In this document: in pieces, positions 32,085 to 64,000 of the stretch | Layout: every line of letters starts with the position of its first letter | Position numbering within the stretch: the first letter of the stretch is position 1 | Origin: Saturnia japonica | Lineage: Eukaryota; Arthropoda; Insecta; Lepidoptera; Saturniidae | Direction of reading: 5' to 3' | DNA length: 64,000 nt | NCBI GenBank assembly: GCA_033032175.1 | Contig: CM065334.1 | Coordinates: 1,485,705-1,549,704, forward strand | Position numbers and translations under genes: made by a program | The notes under the pieces: model-generated | Told to the model about the DNA's origin: nothing | Database searches by the model: none | What the model saw: the letters and a program-made list of their open reading frames with translations, nothing else

Positions 32085-32590
32085 TGTTAAGCCGTCTTGC
32101 TAGAGAAGCTGCCCACACTGATTACTTAGACCACTACAAAACCTGTGTTCAGTATTTAACTTCTTTAGCCAAGTCTGCTCTATTTGCATCATGGTCCACA
32201 AACTGGAATAAATCCAGATTAATTAAAGGCAAATCATATGCTTCCATCCAGGAGTACATTCCAAGCATATCATGGGTTTATATTAATTTCGTAAATGTAG
32301 CAAACATGCTGCGTCCACCATTTGTAGACTCAGAATAGGTCACTCAATATGCTCTCCAGTTCACCTTACAAAGCTCAGAATCAGAGACAGGCGGACAGCT
32401 TATTATGCGAATGTGGATTACGTGAAGGCCCTTTTGAACACAAATTCTTCAATTGCCCTAATTTGTTGTATTCCTTGTATGATTCTTTACCTAACAATAC
32501 ACCCTGTTTCTCTGAGTTTAAAACAAGTTGTCTGTAAGTGTTGGGTTTGTCAGTGTATTTTTCCCCAACCTAATCTGGAAAAAAAAAAAT
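32085..32590 (+). mobile_element. Degenerate LINE 3' end (RNase H and Cys-rich tail)
   Basis: LLSRLAREAAHTDYLDHYKT, then ASIQEYIPSISW, a frame change, RLRIGH, HLTKLRIRD, and in a further frame LLCECGLREGPFEHKFFNCP, the CxC...H...C tail of I/jockey-type LINEs. Stops and frameshifts break it. Ends at an A run (about 32579-32590). The BEL element inserted into its RNase H part. Confidence 0.78.
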
Positions 32591-33061
32591 TATATAAAAT
32601 TCGATTATACAAGAACATACATTGCGATTGATTATAACAGTAAATCTCATAATCGCCCACCACTAGTTATTTGTCTATTGGTATTATTAAAAATTGCGGA
32701 ATTTATTGAATTGAAAAAATAAATAAATAACATGTTTATTTACTATGTATATAATGTTTATAATTTATCCTATACAAAGTAACGTCAAAATCATAGATTA
32801 TTTACGATCTGAATAAATTTAGCACAAATACTATGGAAATAATAAGTTGGTTTATAAAGCAGACAATATTTATTTTATCATAAATCGTCTTTTTTTGTGT
32901 GTTGAAAACTACGTACTGGTCGCCTTTAATTGCATCCAAGTAATTTACAAAAAATAGTTTTTTAATCTTAATATACATTGGAAATAAACGAGTGCAAAAC
33001 GAAGTAAATAAATTAGGTATTACATATGTACCTATTATAAAAAACAATTTTTAATGTATAG
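32591..33061. other. Non-coding DNA before the first zinc-finger exon
   Basis: Ends with TTTTTAATGTATAG, a usable but not strong splice acceptor at 33060-33061. No upstream coding exon recognised. Confidence 0.4.
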
Positions 33062-58163
<25,102 letters not shown>

Positions 58164-58370
58164 AGATTGTTGATTTAATACGTTATTTTCTGTTAATATT
58201 TTTTTGTTTCATAGTCTATTTAAGTTATTTTGAGAAGAGAAAGATTATTTTAATTTCCTTTTGTTGTACTACTTCCAAACGGAAGTAAATTCGGAATGTT
58301 TTCGTGAAAAGTAAATTTTCATTATGTGTATGTATGGCAGTTACATTTTTTTTAGCATAGGTATATTTTG

Positions 58371-59195
58371 GCGCAGTGTCTGATGGTAAGTAAGCACAGT
58401 AACATCGAAAAATAACGGCGACCACCGGTATCCGAGATCTGTGAACGGTCGTCGCTGTCATGCTAACATACAAGCCTGCTGGATATACACTGACCGATAC
58501 CGAAACGCTATAAACTAAAATGTCGCTGTGAAGGGACTTGAGTTGAGTCGCCATTTGCAAGGTGGTCGCGACCCACTTGAGAATAGATTTCTACCAGCCG
58601 GCTGATCCTAAAACGTGACAAATCAAAAAAGAGTCACTGTGCGGGTTTATAGACATACGCAGGCCGATCGTTACCTAGTTACGTTCAGAAACCGTACCAC
58701 TCCGCTTGGTTACTGGATACATCGGTTGAGCCTAAAACGCGACAAATAAAAAAAGAATCACTGTAAAGGTTTATAGACATGTGCATGCCGATCATTACCT
58801 AGTTACGTACAGAAACCGTACCACTCCGCTTGGTTACTGGATACATCGGTTGAGCTTAAAATGCGACAAATAAAAAAAGAATCACTGTAAAGATTTATAG
58901 ACATGTGCATGCCGATCGTTACCTAGTTACGTACAGAAACCGTACCACTCTCAATTATTACTGGATACATCGGTTGAACCTAAAACGCGACAAATAAAAA
59001 GAGTCACTGTAAAGGTTTATAGACATGTGCATGTTGTTCGTAATACCTAGTTACGTACAGAAACCTTACCACTCCGCTTGGTTACTGGATACATCGGATG
59101 AACATAAAGCGCGACAAATCAAAAAGAGAGTCACTGTGAAAGTTTATCGCCATGTGTATGGTGGTCGTGCTCCAGTTGGTTACAGATCAAACCAT
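58371..59195 (-). repeat. Second 124-bp monomer array, opposite orientation
   Basis: CGTTACCTAGTTACG-type junctions recur at 58673, 58797, 58921 and 59045, a period of 124 bp, about 5 units. Each unit has ACCACTCCGCTTGGTTACTG, AACGCGACAAATAAAAA and ATAGACATGTGCATG, which are the inverse of the blocks in the 49130-50395 array. The left end (58371-58465) carries the head shared with 60160 (GATGGTAAGTAAGCACAGTA, GCGACCACCG). Confidence 0.88.
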
Positions 59196-59959
59196 AAGAG
59201 ATAAATTAATCTATACTTATAACAAAACTGTAAAGAGTCGAAATCTGTACATTGAAGATATTTGACAAAAAAAAAACTATTATGGACAGAACACATTTCG
59301 ATAGTTTTTGAAATTTTTGTTTGTCTGTATGTTTGAATGTCAATCACGCAAAAACTACTAGACCAAATTTAATTTAATTTGGTATGATTGTAGTTTATAG
59401 TCTGAAAATACATTTAGAATGTATTTTTACACGTATGAACATTTGTATGGTCTATAAATTGCGTTTATGTTACGTACATAGAAAGAAGAATGTATGTGTA
59501 TGTAACTCTGTAATATATTTCAAATATTTTCTGAGATAAAATTAAAAGATACCAAATTAATCCAATTTATTTTATGTTTTAATAAAACCAATAAACGGAA
59601 ATCTATGTATTTTTATTTTCCAACAGTATAGACAGTGCTATATGGTTTGGTTTAAATTATCACGAAATTGGTTTGAAATTTATTGTTACACTTGAGTATA
59701 TTTTCTGTAATAATATAAGGCTGGGCTTTTATTATTTTTAAATATTTTTACATTGGATTTTAATGTAATTTTTAATTGTTTTAATAATTAGTAATAATAT
59801 CTATTCTATCGTATTTTTCTACGATACATGTCGTTGATTGTTTTTTTTTTTACGCAATTAAGACTTATTAAATTACACTAAACAGACAACTATAAACTCG
59901 TACACTGGAAAATAACGGTATATAAAAATAAAGTTATTAAATAAAATCTGTACATCTTT
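59196..59959. other. AT-rich DNA downstream of the zinc-finger gene
   Basis: No gene or repeat copy recognised. Confidence 0.35.
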
Positions 59960-60095
59960 GTATGAAGGGTTAGGTTACAGTTGGCCGGATATGTTTTTAG
60001 GTCCCATGTAATAAGTGGCGAGCCTATTGCCATTAATCTGGCTCAAAGTCAAACTCCGAGCTGCTACTGAGAATCGAACCCAGGACCTAGGAGTA
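59960..60095 (-). repeat. tRNA-derived SINE, inverted
   Basis: GGATATGTTTTTAGGTCCCATG, CAAACTCCGAGCTGC and GAGAATCGAACCCAGGACC (inverse B box) match 21955-22190. Confidence 0.78.
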
Positions 60096-60159
60096 GGGAG
60101 GAGTTTAAGTTATCACTTCTGTCGCATGTCCCGAGACTCACATTTTTTTTTTATAATAG

Positions 60160-60400
60160 TTCAGCACATTGACGGTATTGTCCCTGATGGGAAGCACAGT
60201 AAAATCCTAACACAACGGTAACCACCGAGAGATCTAAATCCATCAGCGGACGCCGCTGTTACGCCGGCCTGCAGAAATATCTCTTCACGTTACGCTTGGA
60301 GGACTCGATGTCGTAAGAATGAGGGAACACACTGGTCGGGAGAAGGTTCTACAGCTTCACGGTACAATTAAGATAAGTCGTAGAGAACTTTTTAGCTCGT
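60160..60400 (+). repeat. Interspersed repeat, pair with 62978-63212
   Basis: CACCGAGAGATCTAAATCCA, ATCTCTTCACGTTACG, GACTCGATGTCGTAAGAA and CTACAGCTTCACGGTA. The same head precedes the monomer array at 58371. Confidence 0.75.
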
Positions 60401-60835
60401 ACCGAGGTGGAGGAATTTTTCAAATGTCACCCAAAATCGACCCCTCTGTTCGCAGGTAGGCACACGTACCGTGAATTTGAAAAATCGTTATTGATTTTAG
60501 TAAATTACCATATTATGTATTAAAACTTTGTGTATTTAGTATTTTATGCATGGTAACAAATCCACAATGTATGTGCAAGTGTTTTTCATCCAGAAACATC
60601 TGTTATACACTTATTTACCTTTTAGAAGTAAATCACTTTTTGTAACGAAGTCACTTATCGAGGGATGCGAGCTAAATTTAAATAAGTGTTCGTCCCGACC
60701 GACAATAAAAACAACGAACGCGTACATATTTACGATTTCCAAAACTATGACAGTGGTAGGATTGGCCCGACAGTGTATGATCAGATATCAACGCTAAGTG
60801 TGTACAGTACGATGGTTCGATATTTGGGATTTTTT

Positions 60836-61131
60836 ACCCGACTGCGAAAAAGGAGGATTATGTTTTTTGAGCGACATGAATCCATAGAGTAATGATTGGT
60901 TTCCGCGTTCGTTGTAGCGTGAGCGACGGCCGATAATAAATCTATTTCTTTGTCACGCTCTGTAACCTAAACGGCTTGATGGATTTTAGCATACGAGGTG
61001 CCGTTAGATTTGTCTTAGTCGTGGGAGTTACATAAACGATATGATATTTAAGTGAAACGTCTGGAGGAATCAATAAAAATGCAATAATAGAAAAATATAT
61101 TTTTAGTGTAGTCCTTTTGTTGCAGTCGGGT
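60836..61131 (+). repeat. ACCCGACTGC TIR element, complete 296-bp copy
   Basis: ACCCGACTGCGAAAAAGGAG at the left and GCAGTCGGGT at the right (perfect inverted 10-mers). Inside TTTGTCACGCTCTGTAACCT and ATACGAGGTGCCGTTAGATT. Non-coding. Confidence 0.8.
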
Positions 61132-61259
61132 CTTTTTTATTTATAACATTAAATGCTATGTCAGGGTGAATCGAACCATCAACCACTCGCACTGTACGTA
61201 CAATGTATTACTATAATTATTAGCGACAGTAGCCTTGTTAAAGTCCAGCATTTACTGAT

Positions 61260-61612
61260 ACTAGTGGTCGCCCAATGATAGAAATTCAACCAGCGACTTT
61301 TTGATCATAGCCTATTTTCTGTTTGACATTTGTAGTATGAACCTCAACAATTAATATTATATCACTTGCTGTCACTTCTCATTGTGTGACAATGTCAATA
61401 TATTTTGGTGGGTCTAAGTTCAATGGTACTGGAGGTTTAGGTTTCGCAGTATTAATTTATTTCATTTAATATATTAGTAACAGATATTATAGATAAATTT
61501 TAGCTTTCTGCACTCCTTCTCCATATAAACTTTAACCATGCCAAATATCACAGTGCATCTTTGCACGGTTAAAAAAGTGGTACAAAGTTTTTGCTTCACG
61601 TATTAATATAAT
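61260..61612 (-). repeat. Helitron-like element, GCGACCGCTAGT family
   Basis: ACTAGTGGTCGCCCAATGAT to GCTTCACGTATTAATATA, inverse of 37808-38164. Confidence 0.78.
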
Positions 61613-61645
61613 GATGATGATTAGCTATGAACCACGTACATTGAC

Positions 61646-61925
61646 TCATTATCATCATTTCAGCCGCAGTACGTCCACTGCTGAACATAGGCCTCCCCCA
61701 TAGATCTCCAGAGCGACCGATCTTGTGCGGCCTGCACGCAACGGCAACCAGCGACCTTTATTATGTCGTCTTTCCATCTAGTAGTGGGGGGCCGTCCTAC
61801 GCTGCGCTTTCCGGTGCGTGGTCTCCACTCGAGAACCTTTCTGCCCCAACGGCCGTCAGTTCTCCGAACTATGTGTCCCGCCCACTGCCACTTCAACTTG
61901 ATTACAGGATACGAATTCTGCGTTC
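61646..61925 (-). mobile_element. RTE-type LINE 3' end
   Basis: Minus-strand frame KWQWAGHIVRRTDGRWGRKV, RTGKRSVGRPPTTRWKDD, AQDRSLWRSMGEAYVQQWT, stop at 61660, then a short AT(G/A)-type tail. This is the conserved C-terminus of lepidopteran RTE/BovB-like LINEs. Only the last 80 or so codons remain. Confidence 0.85.
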
Positions 61926-62094
61926 ATGTAGAAAGATCCACGTGTACACATTGCCAGGAAGTCCGTATATTGGAAGTTTGCAGGAAAGACCACGGTGTCA
62001 GACCCTATTAAAACCTTTTAAAGTGAAAAGTTCGTTAGTGCCGTTGTGAATTGACTCGATGAAACGAAAAAGCGACTCATAATTCAAATAGAGA

Positions 62095-62340
62095 CATAAA
62101 GGGTAATGTGAAGAACAAGTTGTAAAGTCCCTCATCCACCACTGAAAAGGGAGGATCCTCCGCCCAGAAGGGCGTGGTGCGTCTGGCGGGCTACTGCCCC
62201 ACGGTTGTTGTCGGGTTCTTGTGTATATGTTCACTTGCTCTGATAACTTTAATATCGCGATGTAGGATACGTCAGTTAGTTCGTATGTGGCGAGATAGAT
62301 GTCGCTACAGAGACAAACACATAATTCGTTCTCATTTTCC
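62095..62340 (+). repeat. Interspersed repeat, pair with 35260-35860
   Basis: CCTCATCCACCACTGAAAAG, TCTGGCGGGCTACTGCCCC and TGTTGTCGGGTTCTTGTGTA. Confidence 0.65.
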
Positions 62341-62864
62341 GCAATACAAATTATTTGAAGTTTTCATTATCTCCTGAATTATGAGTCCAAATAACTTGCT
62401 ATAAAGGTCAAAGTTTAACTTCATAAAATTGTCTTTTCATTGAAGTAAGTGTTGTTAGTTAGGGTTATTACGGCTATGCCTAAAACTACTGGTAAATCTA
62501 TAGGAGAGAATGAGATAGAAATACATTGTACATGTTTAATGCAAATCATGATTTTCACGACTATGATCGTTGTTGTATGTACAGTACGAATGGTTATACT
62601 TCTACCGCATAAGAACAGCACGCACTTTTTTAATTTAAATCCATTTATGTATCTTGCGTGAATCCTTCTTGCCAATTCAAACTAAGAAACTTGTAAAGTT
62701 GATTAGTTATTAAAGGACCAATAAATTTTAACAATTTACATCTGTATAAATATTCCAAAATCTAAATGTATATTTTTCTTTTATTTACATAACTACATAT
62801 ATTTATAATTTATTATTAATCAAATACATAATATTTGCTGTGTGTGTCGTTTGTTCAATTTCAA
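62341..62864. other. Upstream region of the 62896 exon
   Basis: AT-rich, no repeat recognised. Likely 5' flank of the gene that starts at 62896. Confidence 0.35.
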
Positions 62865-62872
62865 TATAAAAG
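62865..62872 (+). promoter_or_regulatory. TATA box
   Basis: TATAAAAG, 31 bases upstream of an initiator-like TCAGAC (62894-62899, A+1 at 62896). This is ideal TATA-initiator spacing for an insect core promoter. Confidence 0.6.
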
Positions 62873-62895
62873 CGAATATCGGTTTGAAAAACGTC

Positions 62896-62951
62896 AGACA
62901 AATTTTGAAATTATTGAACTCAGAATGACGCCCAAACTGGTCATGTTCGTG
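62896..62951 (+). CDS. First exon of an unidentified gene, signal-peptide start
   Basis: Predicted transcript start 62896; ATG at 62925 gives MTPKLVMFV and then GTG|GTAAGT (donor from 62952). A tiny first coding exon ending inside a signal peptide, behind a TATA promoter, is the usual layout of insect cuticle-protein and other secreted-protein genes. The next exon is not in the remaining kilobase, so the product cannot be named. Confidence 0.5.
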
Positions 62952-62977
62952 GTAAGTTGTTTTTTTTTTTAAATATA

Positions 62978-63212
62978 ATAGCTCAGCATGTTGGCTGTCG
63001 TTTACCTAATGGTATGCACAGCCCAATCGAAACTAAACGGTGACCACCGACAGATTTAAATTCATCGGCGGTCACCGCTAACCGACCTTTAAAAAGTATC
63101 TCTTCACGTTATGTTTGTAGGACTCGATGTCGTAAGAAGGAGAGAACATATTGGCCGAGAAATGTTTCTACAGCTTCTCGGTATGACAAAGATAAGTCAT
63201 AGAGTTTTTTAG
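62978..63212 (+). repeat. Interspersed repeat in the intron of the last gene
   Basis: CACCGACAGATTTAAATTCA, ATCTCTTCACGTTATG, GACTCGATGTCGTAAGAA; pair of 60160-60400. Confidence 0.75.
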
Positions 63213-63239
63213 ACTTTTATCGCCTTTAGTACAAGATCA

Positions 63240-63960
63240 GTGTTTTTCCCGTTGCTTCGATCTCGTCATAGTAATGTTCTATGTTTTTTAAAGTTCTAAA
63301 TTACATATACAATACATTCCAATTAAGTTTTTGTATAGCCGATAAAATTCAATTATTTGTAATCATTTCGACAAAAATGATTTTCGGGCGCTTACAAGGT
63401 TTACGCTGGCTAAACCTTATCAGATATAGAATGAAAGAAAATATATTTATTGTTGTGAAAATACAGACACAGTTTTTACAGACATAACATATAAACAAAA
63501 AAAGTTAAACACTAATAAAGAAATTTAAAAATGTAATATACACCCTATGTGCCGTAGTCCATTACAAAGGGTGTACTACTCAGCATAACCTGGATGCCAC
63601 TGTTCTGAACGGCTCCAGCGCTGATCTTCAGTTGCAGCCCAGAGGGTTTACAGTAATTATATAAGTACAATAATAATCGTAAAGAAGAAAAAGTGAAATA
63701 TTAAGATATCGTGTCGGTACTATATAATAAATACGTATTAGGTTGAGAATCAAAAGAAAAAAAAGAGTTAAATAGCTGAAAGGTCTAAATTACAATTACC
63801 GAGAAACGCCTGATATTCCAGTAAATGATGATAAGCTAGACGCTGAAAATAGTGTTCTAAAGATTTGTAGTTCTTCAAAAAACCTAGAGAAGAGCCCGCG
63901 ATGGCATACGTCTATCTCCTGAGGTTGACTCACAGTAGGTAACCATTATTATCTGTGACA
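63240..63960 (+). repeat. Interspersed repeat (42110 family) with an insertion
   Basis: 63280-63426 and 63846-63960 are contiguous in the copy at 42110-42480 (CGGGCGCTTACA...GGCTAAA / AATAGTGTTCTAAAGATTTG). The part between, about 63427-63845, is foreign: it starts GAAAATATATTTATTGTTGT and contains GTGCCGTAGTCCATTACAAA; it may be an inverted LINE 3' end. Confidence 0.65.
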
Positions 63961-64000
63961 TACTTAGTAATTCAAACTATTACGATATTTGCGAAACGAT

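Overview
The window is insect nuclear DNA, most likely from a moth or butterfly (Lepidoptera). Genes are split by short exons with GT-AG introns, the background is AT-rich, and roughly half or more of the sequence is recognisable as transposable elements. Several of these are typical of Lepidoptera: Helitron-like elements running from TCTATA to CTAGT, tRNA-derived SINEs with A and B boxes, and an RTE-type LINE tail. The host assignment is an inference from these repeats; I could not search any database.

Layout. (1) Positions 664-4886, minus strand: the first three coding exons of Coq2 (4-hydroxybenzoate polyprenyltransferase, ubiquinone biosynthesis). The gene runs off the left edge. A 76-bp tandem repeat that re-copies the exon 3 splice donor lies in its third intron, and nested LINE, Helitron and TIR elements fill its second intron. 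(2) 4.9-9.06 kb: AT-rich intergenic DNA with small repeats. (3) 9066-14202, minus: a young, nearly complete Ty3/gypsy element of CsRn1 type with a long pol frame, a tRNA-Trp-type primer site and 98.5 percent identical LTRs. (4) 14.2-33 kb: repeat-rich DNA holding an orphan ORF (17717-18142, minus), a LINE reverse transcriptase nested in a TIR element, a Helitron with helicase remnants (22825-24034), SINEs, and an internally deleted BEL/Pao element (30317-32079) that landed in the RNase H region of an older LINE.

(5) 33062-58163, plus: one large C2H2 zinc-finger gene. I reconstruct 14 exons; all splice phases join into one 919-residue frame with 14 fingers (11 N-terminal, 3 C-terminal). Several of these exons have no ATG and are only found by following splice phases. 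Its introns contain a TA-flanked mariner-like element with perfect 30-bp inverted repeats and a broken transposase, a 1.4-kb TIR element, Helitron relatives, a jockey-like LINE and a 125-bp minisatellite. (6) 58.2-64 kb: repeats, including a second array of the same 125-bp monomer in opposite orientation, an RTE LINE tail, and near the right edge a TATA box, initiator and short signal-peptide-like first exon of a further gene (62865-62951).

The host genes are unrelated in function and are not an operon or cluster. The most unusual signals are the serially duplicated splice-donor segment in Coq2, the inverted pair of 125-bp satellite arrays around the end of the zinc-finger gene, and the occupied/empty site pair for the 1.4-kb TIR element. 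I saw no evidence of a wholly new biological system.
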